A stretch of DNA of 38,359 nucleotides from DATKCJ01 sp035513275. Lineage in GTDB: Bacteria; Verrucomicrobiota; Verrucomicrobiia; Opitutales; Opitutaceae. A program made the translations under genes and the position numbers. Under the pieces are notes generated by a model. That model did no database searches. It had not been told where the DNA came from and saw nothing but the letters and a program-made list of their open reading frames with translations. The stretch is taken from assembly GCA_035513275.1 (NCBI GenBank), contig DATKCJ010000132.1, positions 1-38,359 on the forward strand, read 5' to 3'. Positions within the stretch are counted from its first letter, which is position 1; each line of letters starts with the position of its first letter. Of this stretch, positions 1 through 8,572 are shown in pieces.

Positions 1-149
1 AGATCTTAAGGTTTAGTGAGGTGACTCGGGTCAATGGGATTTCCTCGGGTAACAAACATGCATTCAGAGCCTGCGCCTACAAGCAGGCTGTGAAGTTCGT
101 CGACGGTCGTCCACTCGAGACATCTTGGGACTGGGTGCATCCATTCCGT

Positions 150-168
150 GGCAGGTCAAAGACCTGCC
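150..168. repeat. GGCAGGTC/GACCTGCC hairpin (family C)
   Basis: Perfect 8-bp arms around AAA. It touches the stop codon of the minus-strand propeller gene (169-171). The same hairpin recurs near 31340-31360 and 34631-34649, both times at a gene end. The 149 bases to its left show no convincing gene. Confidence 0.8.
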
Positions 169-1398
169 CTACTTGTCGCGCGCTACCGGCACGATGTGCA
201 ACTGGCGCGTGCCCTCTATTCCGACGGCGTCCACGCAGAGTGCGTTGCCTGCTTGGTTCCAGCGCGGGTTGAGGTCGCAGCGGCCGAGACCCTGGAAGAA
301 CGCTTCGTCGCTCATCCGGAGTTCGACGAGTGCCGTCGTCGCTCCTGTCGCTCGCTCGAGGATCGTGAGCGCTTTCGATCGGCGCCGCGGATTGTCGGAC
401 TCGACGGCGAGCCGCGCGCCGTCCGGCGAGGGAACGATCCGCACCGGGCCTGTGATGTTGCCCGCGCACGGGGACGCGCCGGGATCGTCGGAGTCGGTGA
501 ACACGCGCGGCGCGACGACGCCATCGTCACCGCGGAACGTGGCGATGCACGAACCTGCGTCGAGCCACATGCCGCGCACTGCGCCACAGCCAAATGGCAC
601 GACCTCGCGCAGCGCTTCGCCGTCGATCCCGATCGTCCACAACGCGACATCCGCCCGCGCACTCTTCCGACCTGCGAATACTGTGAACAGGAGCCGCGTG
701 CCGGACTTGTTGAACGAGACGTGATCAAACCAGAAATCGCGCCGTCGCAGATCCGCATGCCGCGCGCGCGTCTCGGTGGCGACGGACGCGATCGACACAA
801 TCATCCGCTGCAACCCGTGCGTGAGCCCGAGGATGAAGAGCCCGTCCTCCTCCGGCGCCGTCTCGTCGGCGAAGGAATCCGGCGCACCTGCGACTCCCTC
901 GCCCGCGCCGAGCCGCGCGATGCGGCCGAGGCTCACGCTCGCGATGCGCGCGCCATCGCCGCCGGCCGCGGCAAACGGCCGCATGTAGACCTGTCGCGCA
1001 CCGGTGAGCACGTTGAGCCGCACGCCGAAGGGCGAGCCGTCGACCATGTCGTTGAAGAGCAGCTCGTCGTTCGGCGACTGCCGGCACCACTCGATCATCG
1101 CGCCGTGCAGAAAACTCCACGCGGCGGTGGTCGCGAGCGCGGAGAACCCACCTGTGTTTGGGTCGACAATGCCGATCTGCGCGCGCTCGCCGGGCTGCGG
1201 CGCACGTCCGTGAAACGCGGACTCGAGGCACGCGATTCTCGTTTCAGAGCCGTTCCAAGGACTGACTCCGGCGCGCCCAAAGAAATGGTGCCGCGGTCCG
1301 TGGGTGAGTTGCCGCACGTTCCGAGCGTAGGCGCGCGTCGCCGCCGGGCAAGCACGGCGGGCCAGGCGATTGTGGATCAGTTTGCTCCTTTCTGTCAT
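169..1398 (-). CDS. Oligogalacturonate-lyase-like beta-propeller protein
   Basis: About 409 residues. The sequence has the repeated pattern of a TolB/WD40-like propeller: short blades with phrases such as SPDGARLAV, SPNDELLF and NKSGTRLLF, each followed by a loop. The block RQLTHGPRHHFFGRAGVSPWN near residues 29-49 resembles the start of Pfam Pectate_lyase22 (oligogalacturonide lyase) proteins. I cannot identify the metal ligands, so lyase activity is not claimed. No signal peptide is evident. The start is uncertain: the ATG at 1398 lies inside a dispersed repeat and has no Shine-Dalgarno site, whereas AAGGAG just inside the frame precedes an in-frame CTG by four bases. The true start may therefore be a few codons downstream. 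It is divergent from the VOC gene. Confidence 0.7.
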   Translation of the reverse strand: MTERSKLIHNRLARRACPAATRAYARNVRQLTHGPRHHFFGRAGVSPWNGSETRIACLESAFHGRAPQPGERAQIGIVDPNTGGFSALATTAAWSFLHGAMIEWCRQSPNDELLFNDMVDGSPFGVRLNVLTGARQVYMRPFAAAGGDGARIASVSLGRIARLGAGEGVAGAPDSFADETAPEEDGLFILGLTHGLQRMIVSIASVATETRARHADLRRRDFWFDHVSFNKSGTRLLFTVFAGRKSARADVALWTIGIDGEALREVVPFGCGAVRGMWLDAGSCIATFRGDDGVVAPRVFTDSDDPGASPCAGNITGPVRIVPSPDGARLAVESDNPRRRSKALTILERATGATTALVELRMSDEAFFQGLGRCDLNPRWNQAGNALCVDAVGIEGTRQLHIVPVARDK

Positions 1399-1478
1399 TG
1401 CGAGGAGCGAAGCGACGAAGCAATCCAGCTGACTTCAGATGGATCGCCACGCGCGGCTCCGCCGCGCTCGCGATGACA
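1391..1478. repeat. Palindromic dispersed repeat (family H)
   Basis: The left arm begins GTCATTGCGAGGAGCGAAG and reaches AAGCAATCC; the right arm runs GGATCGC to CTCGCGATGAC, giving an imperfect inverted repeat of about 88 bp. Similar CATTGCGAG...GAAGCAATCC repeats occur in many unrelated bacterial genomes. It lies between two divergent genes and covers the apparent start of the propeller gene. Confidence 0.7.
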
Positions 1479-1553
1479 ATCGAAGCCGACCCACCATGGG
1501 CGAGGCCGCAGTTGCCTTCGCGAGCCGCGCTTGCCAACTTCGCTGTCCCGGCG

Positions 1554-1934
1554 ATGAGCGAAGCAAACACGCCCCTCATGTTCACTGGCATGCCGTTCTT
1601 CGTCTACCCTGTGGCGGACATCGCCCGCTCCCGCGCGTTCTACGGCGGGTTGCTTGGACTCACCGAGATCGCCTCGTGGGAAGATCAATTTGTCGAGTTT
1701 GCCGTGGGCGACGCGGCACTCGCACTTTCCACCACGATGAAAGGTGCCGTGCCTGGCGTGCGCGGCGGCGCGGCGGCGCTCGAGACCGATCGCTTCGACG
1801 AAGCTGTCGCGTTGCTGAAGGGCGCCGGCGTGCAGTTCGCACTCGAGCCGGTCGACACGGGCGTGTGCATGTTCGCACGGTTCGAGGATCCCGACGGCAA
1901 CCACCTTGTCCTGCACCGGAAACACAGTGCGTGA
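1554..1934 (+). CDS. VOC-family (glyoxalase/bleomycin-resistance fold) protein
   Basis: About 126 residues, the usual size of a single VOC protein with two beta-alpha-beta-beta-beta modules. The first module is recognisable as FFVYPVADIARSRAFYGGLLGL and the second ends in the family hallmark FEDPDGNHLVLHRK. The usual first metal-ligand His in strand one is not present (VYPV), so the reaction cannot be predicted. VOC proteins include lyases, dioxygenases, isomerases and resistance proteins. I chose ATG 1554 (MSEANTPLM) because upstream codons lie in the palindromic repeat; ATG 1578 is an alternative. Cytosolic, probably monocistronic. Confidence 0.82.
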   Translation: MSEANTPLMFTGMPFFVYPVADIARSRAFYGGLLGLTEIASWEDQFVEFAVGDAALALSTTMKGAVPGVRGGAAALETDRFDEAVALLKGAGVQFALEPVDTGVCMFARFEDPDGNHLVLHRKHSA

Positions 1935-1957
1935 ACTGAAACCAAGGATTCGGATTT

Positions 1958-2105
1958 GCCCACGAAACACACCAAACACACGAAATGAATGAACCAGAGG
2001 GAGAACCGCCGGACGCTTTATCTCACCGAAGCGTGAGTTGGCTGTTTGCTCCAAGAGCCAACACAAATCTGTCGGTTTTTCGTGTGTTTAGTGTGTTTCG
2101 TGGTG
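1958..2105. repeat. Inverted pair of CACGAAACACAC... arms (family B)
   Basis: The left arm at about 1958-1987 (CACGAAACACACCAAACACA onward) and the right arm at about 2076-2105 are near-perfect reverse complements, differing at about one of 25 positions, with some 88 bp between. Together they fill most of the gap before the EF-hand gene. A tighter copy lies at 35513-35589. Confidence 0.8.
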
Positions 2106-2168
2106 ACCTCTCTGAGTAGTTGCGTCAAAGCCGGGCCACCCCACCGCGATCAATTTCCAATTCCCTAC

Positions 2169-4430
2169 ATGACCTCCCCAACAACTACCACGACCGCACA
2201 TCGCTGGAATTTCATGCGCGTCGGCGGGCTCGACCAGGTCCGCTTCACAAGCGGCGCGGACCTCGCAGCGCTCGACACGCTCGACCAGAAACTCTGGGTC
2301 GCCCTGAGCTGCCCCAGCAGGGGCCTCGAGTTCGACACCAAAACGCTGGGACTCATCGACACCGATGGCGACGGTCGAATCCGCGCGCCCGAACTCATCG
2401 CCGCGATCAAGTGGGCCACCGCACGACTCAAGAGTCCCGAAAGTCTCATCAACAACGGCTCCGGCCTTCCGCTGGATGCGATCGACGACTCGACAGCTGA
2501 CGGCAAGGTCCTGTTGCGCGCGGCGCGGCAGATTCTCATGAACCTCGGCACAAAGGACGCCGCGGTCGTCACCGTCGCCGACACCTCGGACACCGCGAAG
2601 ATTTTCGGGCAGACACAGTTCAACGGCGACGGCGTCGTGCCGCCCGAGTCCGCGCACGATGAAACGATCAAGCTGGTGATCGCCGACATGATGAAATGCA
2701 TCGGCTCCGTGCAGGACCGCAGCGGCCTGCCCGGAGTGAACACCGCGAGCGTCGACACTTTCTACACGGAGTTGGCGGGCTACTCCGCCTGGTGGGCCGC
2801 AGGCGAGGCGCACTCGAAGGCGGGCTCAGGAGTGTTGCCGCTCGGCGCTGAAACGCCGAAGGGCTTCGCGGCGTTCAAGGCCGTGAAGGCGAAGATCGAC
2901 GACTTCTTCGCGCGCTGCAGGCTCGCGGCGTTCGACGCGCGAGCGGCCGCTCACCTCAACCGGCCCGAGTCCGAATACGCAGCGATCGCGGAGAAGGATC
3001 TCTCCACGCTCGCACCCGAGATCGCCGCGATGCCGCTCGCGCGTATCGAAGCGGGATTCCCGCTCCCGCTCGTCACAGGCCTCAACCCAGCTTGGGCCGG
3101 CGCAGTGAAGGAGTTCACCTCGCTCGTCGTCTTGCCGCTGCTCGGCGAGATGACGGCACTCACCGCGGCCGACTGGAACGACATCCGCGCCAAGTTCGCA
3201 GCCTACGAATCGTGGGAAGCCTCGAAACAGGGGGCGCGCGTCGAATCACTCGGCCTCGAGCGCATCCGCACGCTGCTCGCCGATGAGTCGCGCGCCGGAG
3301 TGATGAGTCTCATCGCCGAGGACATGCTCCTCGCTGAGGAGGCCTCGGGCATCGACAACGTCAACCGACTAGCGCTCTACCACCGCGACCTGTTCAGGCT
3401 GGTGAACAACTACGTCTCGTTCACCGACTTCTACTCGCCCGACCGGCTCGCGATTTTCCAGTCCGGCACGCTCTACCTCGACAGCCGCAGTTGCGAACTT
3501 TGCGTGCAGGTCGCCGACCCCGCGGCGCACGCCATCCTCGGCGGTCTCGGCAAATGCTACATCGCCTACTGCGCGTGCAAACGCACCGGCGGCGAGTCGA
3601 TGAACATCGCCGCCGTCTTCTCCAACGGCGACTCCGACTACCTCATGGTCGGCCGCAACGGCGTCTTCTACGACCGCAAAGGCCGCGACTGGGACGCCAC
3701 GATCGTGAAGGTGGTCGAGAATCCGATCAGCATCCGCCAGGCGTTCTTCTCGCCCTACAAGAAGTTCATCCGGATGATCGAGGAGCAGGTCGCCAAGCGC
3801 GCGGCCGCGGCCGACGCCGCATCGAGCGCGAAACTCGCAGGCGCTGCCGAAACAGCCGCCAACGTCGACAAGTCCGCACCCGCCGCGCCCAAGAAGATGG
3901 ACATCGGCTCCGTCGCCGCGATCGGCATCGCGTTCGGCGCGATCGGCACGTTTCTCGGCACGATCTTCGCGGCACTCATGGGGCTCGGCCCGTGGCTGCC
4001 CTTCGGCCTGCTCGGACTCATGCTTCTGATTTCTCTGCCATCGATGGTAATCGCTTGGATCAAGCTGCGTCAGCGCACGCTCGGCCCCGTGCTCGAGGCA
4101 AACGGCTGGGCGATCAACGGCCGCGTGAAGATCAACATCCCGCTCGGCACGCAGCTCACCGAGCTCGCCAAGCTGCCTCCGGGCTCGAAGCGCTCGCTCG
4201 ACGATCCCTACGAGGACAAGGAGGCGAAGAGCCGCCGCCGCCTGATCATCCTGGTCGTGCTGATGCTCATCACCGCTGTGGTCGCGATCCGCGTGCACGC
4301 CGTGTATCTCAACGACGGACTCTACTTCTGGCAGGATCCGCCGCCGGTCGTTGAGCCCGTCGCCCCGGCCGCGCCCGCAACGCTCGAGACAGCACCCGTA
4401 GTAACTCCGCCCGCGCCGACAGGCGGCTGA
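2169..4430 (+). CDS. Large EF-hand protein with C-terminal membrane segments
   Basis: About 753 residues. A canonical EF-hand loop occupies about residues 64-75 (DTDGDGRIRAPE), with Asp at positions 1, 3 and 5 and Glu at 12, so calcium binding is likely. A degenerate second loop, NGDGVVPPE, follows about 90 residues later. The middle is a soluble, mainly helical region of unknown fold. The C-terminus carries hydrophobic segments at about 580-603, 607-632 and 691-709, then a Pro/Ala-rich tail, so the protein is membrane anchored. ATG 2169 (MTSPTTTTTAHRW) was chosen because the upstream in-frame codons lie in a dispersed repeat. The role is unknown: a calcium-responsive membrane protein is as far as the sequence goes. 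Confidence 0.8.
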   Translation: MTSPTTTTTAHRWNFMRVGGLDQVRFTSGADLAALDTLDQKLWVALSCPSRGLEFDTKTLGLIDTDGDGRIRAPELIAAIKWATARLKSPESLINNGSGLPLDAIDDSTADGKVLLRAARQILMNLGTKDAAVVTVADTSDTAKIFGQTQFNGDGVVPPESAHDETIKLVIADMMKCIGSVQDRSGLPGVNTASVDTFYTELAGYSAWWAAGEAHSKAGSGVLPLGAETPKGFAAFKAVKAKIDDFFARCRLAAFDARAAAHLNRPESEYAAIAEKDLSTLAPEIAAMPLARIEAGFPLPLVTGLNPAWAGAVKEFTSLVVLPLLGEMTALTAADWNDIRAKFAAYESWEASKQGARVESLGLERIRTLLADESRAGVMSLIAEDMLLAEEASGIDNVNRLALYHRDLFRLVNNYVSFTDFYSPDRLAIFQSGTLYLDSRSCELCVQVADPAAHAILGGLGKCYIAYCACKRTGGESMNIAAVFSNGDSDYLMVGRNGVFYDRKGRDWDATIVKVVENPISIRQAFFSPYKKFIRMIEEQVAKRAAAADAASSAKLAGAAETAANVDKSAPAAPKKMDIGSVAAIGIAFGAIGTFLGTIFAALMGLGPWLPFGLLGLMLLISLPSMVIAWIKLRQRTLGPVLEANGWAINGRVKINIPLGTQLTELAKLPPGSKRSLDDPYEDKEAKSRRRLIILVVLMLITAVVAIRVHAVYLNDGLYFWQDPPPVVEPVAPAAPATLETAPVVTPPAPTGG

Positions 4431-4438
4431 AATTCCAA

Positions 4439-4488
4439 GTAGGTGGCGCGCTTGCCGCGCCACGTTGCGCGGCAAGCGCGCAACCTAC
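4439..4488. repeat. Double-hairpin GTAGG...CCTAC repeat (family A)
   Basis: Fifty bases bounded by GTAGGTGGCGCGC and GCGCGCAACCTAC, made of two GC-rich hairpins (GTGGCGCG...CGCGCCAC and GTTGCGCG...CGCGCAAC). It starts 8 bp after the EF-hand stop. Copies in opposite or same order occur at 9291-9340 and 18510-18571. A further CTCGGAGATGGGCGCGCTACC block follows at 4505-4533. Confidence 0.85.
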
Positions 4489-4585
4489 ACGAACGGACGC
4501 GCCCCTCGGAGATGGGCGCGCTACCTTTCGGAATCACTTTGCGGACAGCCCGACCTCTCCGAAGGTGGTTTTCTCGTGTGGCTCC

Positions 4586-5254
4586 TCACGCCTCGTCGGC
4601 AACGCGCATTCGTGCCGGGAGCATCGACCACGACGGGCGCCTCGCGGTGAGCGCGGGTTGCGGCGGCCAGAGCAAATGCGGCACGATCGGCGCCTGAGCG
4701 CGACCGGCGTCGGCGATCCCAATCATCCGCGCCACACAGTCCGGGCACGAGCCGGCGCGCACGCGAATCGGGTATCGCCACGATGCGCTCGCCATCTCGC
4801 CCATCGCATCCTCCGCCACGAACCACTCGCCCGGCGCCACCTCAATCCGCTGACACCAACTGCACCATTGGGCGTGACCGGAGACGGAGCGCGGGGCCTG
4901 CGTGATCGGAAGTGGTCGGCGGGTGATCGTCCCAATCGTGCGCACGCAGACCTCGACGAGCCCGCCGCGCTGGCGGCGCATGCGCATCCGTGCGAGGCGG
5001 ATCGTCTCGGGCGCGTCGCACCGGAAGCAGAAGTCCACGTTGCTGCCCTCCCGGGCGCGTCGGATGAGGCGCCGGCAGATCAGCGAGGTCGTGCCGTCGT
5101 TGATGAACTCCCAAAGCGGACGCCACTGGACGTTGTAGGAAAGAGCTCCGGGGGCACCGTTTTCGCGGGCAAACCGGTTCCAGGCGGAGTTCACCGTCAC
5201 GATCTCGTCGGCTTCGTTCAGGTAGTAGAGGATGTTCTGCGTTTCTCCGGTCAT
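4586..5254 (-). CDS. PAS-like protein with a C-terminal CxxC...CxxC site
   Basis: About 222 residues from ATG 5254 (MTGETQNILYYLNEADEIV). The N-terminal two-thirds looks like a PAS-type sensor fold: an opening strand with DEIVTVNSAWNRFARENG, then the WRPLWEFINDGTT segment. The C-terminal part has CSWC and CPDC separated by about 40 residues, a possible zinc-ribbon or metal-binding knuckle. No kinase, cyclase or DNA-binding output domain is attached, so it may act as a stand-alone sensor or partner protein. An in-frame upstream extension exists but it is repeat DNA with poor protein character. Convergent with the EF-hand gene. Confidence 0.65.
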   Translation of the reverse strand: MTGETQNILYYLNEADEIVTVNSAWNRFARENGAPGALSYNVQWRPLWEFINDGTTSLICRRLIRRAREGSNVDFCFRCDAPETIRLARMRMRRQRGGLVEVCVRTIGTITRRPLPITQAPRSVSGHAQWCSWCQRIEVAPGEWFVAEDAMGEMASASWRYPIRVRAGSCPDCVARMIGIADAGRAQAPIVPHLLWPPQPALTARRPSWSMLPARMRVADEA

Positions 5255-5269
5255 TTTTCGCGGCGCGCC

Positions 5270-5545
5270 GCAACCGGAACTTGTCCCGTAATCCCCCGCC
5301 CGCAAGGCAGGGGGGCGGTTTCCTCGTGGGCCGGGCTTTCTTGTCGCGCCAAAGCTCGAAGAGCGACGGCGGAGTGCCGATTTCTTCCATTTCGCACCGA
5401 GATGTGGCTCGGGCTTTACGCCCGACATTTCCGGAGAAGAGTCGGGCGTCCCTCCTTCGCCCCAGCCTTCGCCGAAGTTACGGCGGGCACGGCAAGGCTA
5501 CGGAGGACAAGAAAGCCCGACCCACAGTCGGAGGCGGAAGCGGCG
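5270..5545. repeat. Repeat-rich intergenic stretch
   Basis: The 438 bp between the PAS-like gene and the TPR gene hold no convincing gene. At 5409-5426 lies TCGGGCTTTACGCCCGAC, the reverse complement of the element inside the RNA methyltransferase gene at 35136-35154. A partial second GTCGGGCGTC follows at about 5441-5450, and a related GGGCCGGGCTTTCTTGTC lies at about 5328. The rest is GC-rich sequence with short inverted repeats. Confidence 0.6.
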
Positions 5546-5692
5546 TCGGGAATGAACCACGGGCCACAAACTCCCACAATTGACGACGCAGGAATTGGCA
5601 CTCAGAAACCCGTCCGAAAGTTTGACCCCTGCGATGTTGCCTCGCAGACTCACTGGCACTCCCCAGAAGACCATTAACGACAGGATCCAATC

Positions 5693-7351
5693 ATGAAAGT
5701 CGCCTTGCCGCGGCGCTCCTTCGGATACGGACTTATTTCCGCAGCCGTCCTCGCGCTCATCTCCTCCTCAAGCCTTCGCGGTGCCTCCGCGCCGCTTTTC
5801 GAAAACATCGGTGATCACCACCACACGATCACCACGAGCTCGCCGGCCGCCCAGAAATATTTCAACCAGGCGATGGCGTTGATGTACAATTTCAACCACA
5901 CCGAGGCGATCCGGTCGTTCAAGGCCGCGCAGGAGGCCGACCCGACGTGCGCGATGGCGTTCTGGGGCGAGGCTGTCGCCTATGGCCCTCACGTGAATGC
6001 GCCGATGTTTCCTGATAGCGTCGCGCCGGCCAACGCAGCCCTGTCAAAGGCCGCCGCGCTCGCGGGTGGCGTCTCGACGCGCGAGCGCGCCTACATCGAG
6101 GCGCTCGCCACACGCTACCCGGCCGAGCCAGTCGACGACCGCTCCTCCTACGACGCGGCCTACGCTGCGGCCATGGCGAAAGTCGCCACCGCTTATCCCG
6201 ACGACCACGACGCCGCCGTGCTCCATGCAGAAGCGATCATGGACACCACGCCGTGGGACTACTGGCTGCCCACCGGGGAGCCCAAGCCCCAAATGCGCGT
6301 CGCAATCGCCGCGCTCGAGGGAGTGATGCTGCGTCAGCCGATGCATTCCGGCGCCAACCACCTCTACATCCACGCCGTCGAGGCCGGCCCAAGCCCGCAC
6401 CTCGCCGAGGCTGCCGCGGACCGGCTCTTCACCGCCGTGCCCGCGCTCGGCCACCTCACGCACATGCCATCCCACATTTATCTGCGCATGGGCCGCTACG
6501 AGGATGCGATCGACTCCAACATCCGCGCCGTCGCTGCGGACGAGCGCTACATCGCGAGCTGCCTCGCGCAGGGTTTCTACCCGGGCGTGTATTATCCGCA
6601 CAACGTCCACTTCCTCTGGCAGGCCCAGCTCCTGACGGGTCGCAGTGCCGAGGCCATCGAGTCGGCGCGCAAGGTCAGCGACTATGCAACATCGCCGTTG
6701 TGCAACACGCCGGTTGTCGAGGCTCCCCGTTTCCGGCACCTCGTGCTCGTCACGTGGGCGCGCTTCGGCAAGTGGGATGAGATCCTCGCCGAGCCGAGCC
6801 CATCGGCGGAAGCGGAGTTCGTGGTCGACCGCGCCGCGTGGCACTACGCGCGAGCGCTGGCGCAACTCGCAAAGGGCAACACCGACGCCGCCGTGGCCGA
6901 GGCGGCTGGGTTCTCCAAGGAATCCACAAGCGATGCCGCCGCGAAGGCCGCGGAGAATCCCTACTTCCCGGTCCGCCAGGTGCTCAAGGTCGCGGGCCAT
7001 CTCATCGACGGAAAGATCGCCGAGGCAAAGGGCGACAAGGAGAAGATGATCTCTGAACTCACCGCCGCGGTGACAGAGCAGGATCAGATTCCCTACATGG
7101 AGCCGCCGTTCTGGTTCTATTCCTCACGCCAGACGCTCGGTGCTGCGCTTCTGCGCGCCGGCGACGCGAAGGGTGCCGAAGCGGCGTTCCGCGGCGACCT
7201 CAAGGTCTTCCCTCGAAACAGTTGGGGCCTGCTCGGCCTCAGCGAGAGCTTGAAGGCACAGGGCCGCGAGGGCGACGCTGCGTCGGTGCAACGCGAGTTC
7301 GCCACGGCGTGGAAGCACGCCGACACCAAGCTCGACCTCGGCTGGTTCTGA
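5693..7351 (+). CDS. Secreted TPR-repeat protein
   Basis: About 552 residues. An N-terminal signal peptide is clear: KVALPRRS charge, a hydrophobic stretch, then an Ala/Ser-rich cleavage region near residue 31. The mature protein begins with a helical pair (AAQKYFNQAMALMYNFNHTEAIRSF...) typical of tetratricopeptide repeats, followed by more TPR-like pairs, the histidine-containing segments HSGANHLYIHAVE and LTHMPSHIYLRMGRYEDAI, and a C-terminal pair ending GLLGLSESLKAQGREGD. It probably serves as a periplasmic or secreted interaction scaffold; no enzyme motif is recognised. AGGA precedes ATG 5693 at good spacing. It stands alone between repeat blocks. Confidence 0.85.
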   Translation: MKVALPRRSFGYGLISAAVLALISSSSLRGASAPLFENIGDHHHTITTSSPAAQKYFNQAMALMYNFNHTEAIRSFKAAQEADPTCAMAFWGEAVAYGPHVNAPMFPDSVAPANAALSKAAALAGGVSTRERAYIEALATRYPAEPVDDRSSYDAAYAAAMAKVATAYPDDHDAAVLHAEAIMDTTPWDYWLPTGEPKPQMRVAIAALEGVMLRQPMHSGANHLYIHAVEAGPSPHLAEAAADRLFTAVPALGHLTHMPSHIYLRMGRYEDAIDSNIRAVAADERYIASCLAQGFYPGVYYPHNVHFLWQAQLLTGRSAEAIESARKVSDYATSPLCNTPVVEAPRFRHLVLVTWARFGKWDEILAEPSPSAEAEFVVDRAAWHYARALAQLAKGNTDAAVAEAAGFSKESTSDAAAKAAENPYFPVRQVLKVAGHLIDGKIAEAKGDKEKMISELTAAVTEQDQIPYMEPPFWFYSSRQTLGAALLRAGDAKGAEAAFRGDLKVFPRNSWGLLGLSESLKAQGREGDAASVQREFATAWKHADTKLDLGWF

Positions 7352-7393
7352 GAAGGACGCATCTTTCCAACATGTAGCTGCCGACGCCAAGAG

Positions 7394-7589
7394 GCAGAAA
7401 ACCGTGAACTCGCGCGATCCGCCTCGTGACCTCCCAAGAAACTTTTCCGGTTGTAGCCCGCCGCGTGAGCGGCGGGATCCGGATCCCTGCGCTCACGCGC
7501 AGGGCCACGTCGGAGTTTCTTCCGGTTCCAACTGCGCCGCAGGCGCGGTATTCCAGCTCGGCGGCTACCACGGGTTCACGGTTTCTTCT
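7394..7589. repeat. Composite palindromic element (family E inside outer inverted arms)
   Basis: Outer arms GCAGAAAACCGTGAAC (7394-7409) and GTTCACGGTTTCTTCTGC (7572-7589) are near reverse complements. Between them lie GTAGCCCGCCGCGTGAGCGG (from 7453), CCCTGCGCTCACGCGCAGGG, and a closing GGCGGCTAC that pairs with the GTAGCCCGCC start. This is a nested palindrome of almost 200 bp just upstream of the SDR gene. Confidence 0.7.
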
Positions 7590-7645
7590 GCAAGAGTCCG
7601 GCTGACTGCGCTGCATTATACCACGGCTGTCTGGGCCACCGGCGA

Positions 7646-8572
7646 ATGATCCGAGGAGGATTGCCACCGCCGGTCCCGGGCAGCGTTGTTTTGGTGACCG
7701 GCGCGAGCACCGGACTCGGGCTCGCGCTCGCGCGAAAACTCATCGCCCTGCCCTACCGGTTGATCCTCACGGCGCGCGAGTCGTCGCTGCATCGGTTCGC
7801 GCACGAAGGCATCCATGGGTCGGAGCGCGTGTGGATCCGCACACTCGACGTCACCAACGCCGCACAGCGCATCCACGTCGTGCAGGATGCCGGCGAGCGG
7901 CTCGGCGGAGTCGACGTGCTTATCAACAACGCCGGCGTCGCCTACCGCTCCGTCGTCGAGCACGCGCGCGACTTCGAGCGGCAGGAGCAGTTCGACATCA
8001 ATTTCCACGGGCCGCTTGCGCTCGCGCGACTCGTGCTTCCAGGCATGCGCGAGAAGCGCGCCGGCCGGATCATCAATGTTTCCTCCGTCGGCGGCATGAT
8101 GGCGATGCCGACGATGTCGCTCTACAGCGCGTCGAAGTGGGCGCTCGAGGGCGCGACAGAGTCGCTCTGGTATGAAGTGCTGCCGTGGAACATCCGCGTG
8201 ACGCTCGTCGAGCCGGGGTTCATCCGGTCCGACTCGTTCCAGCACACGCGCGCCACCCAGGGCAGCGCGCGAGCGGCGTCGAGACCCGGCGATCCCTACT
8301 TCGTGCACTACACCGCAATGTCGCGGCTGATCGAGCGGCTCATGACGCGCAGTTCGTCGTCGCCCGAGCGCGTGGCCGATGTGATTTTGAGAACAATGCA
8401 CCGGCGCCGGCCACCGTTGCGCGTCGCCGGCACGAGGGACGCGCATTTCTTCTACCTGCTGCGGCGATTCCTGCCGCGCAGGCTCTACCACGCGATCCTA
8501 TACCGCGGGCTGCCGGGCATCGAGTCTTGGGGTCAGTCTGGCGAGGAATCCGCCGACCGCGGCGGCGAGTAG
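7646..8572 (+). CDS. Short-chain dehydrogenase/reductase (SDR)
   Basis: About 308 residues, classical SDR with a C-terminal extension. The cofactor motif TGASTGLG is at about residues 18-25, NNAG at about 94-97, the catalytic Ser in NVSSVGG near 147, and Tyr/Lys in YSASKWALEG at about 160 and 164. PGFIRSD follows, as in the family. It should be an NAD(P)-dependent oxidoreductase of an alcohol or ketone; the substrate cannot be read from sequence. ATG 7646 follows a composite repeat. The 3' end overlaps the convergent secreted-protein gene by 40 bp. The last residues after the basic LLRRFLPRRLYH segment look poorly conserved. Confidence 0.9.
   Translation: MIRGGLPPPVPGSVVLVTGASTGLGLALARKLIALPYRLILTARESSLHRFAHEGIHGSERVWIRTLDVTNAAQRIHVVQDAGERLGGVDVLINNAGVAYRSVVEHARDFERQEQFDINFHGPLALARLVLPGMREKRAGRIINVSSVGGMMAMPTMSLYSASKWALEGATESLWYEVLPWNIRVTLVEPGFIRSDSFQHTRATQGSARAASRPGDPYFVHYTAMSRLIERLMTRSSSSPERVADVILRTMHRRRPPLRVAGTRDAHFFYLLRRFLPRRLYHAILYRGLPGIESWGQSGEESADRGGE

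Noticed and set aside
1..149. Short plus-strand frame at the left edge
   Set aside because: No motif, no ribosome site, and it runs through the family C repeat.
148..1476. Plus-strand frame of about 440 codons opposite the propeller gene
   Set aside because: Arg/Ala/His-rich shadow without domain features; the opposite strand has propeller blades.
3369..4475. Long minus-strand frame opposite the EF-hand gene
   Set aside because: Composition is biased and without motifs; the plus-strand protein has an EF-hand and membrane helices.
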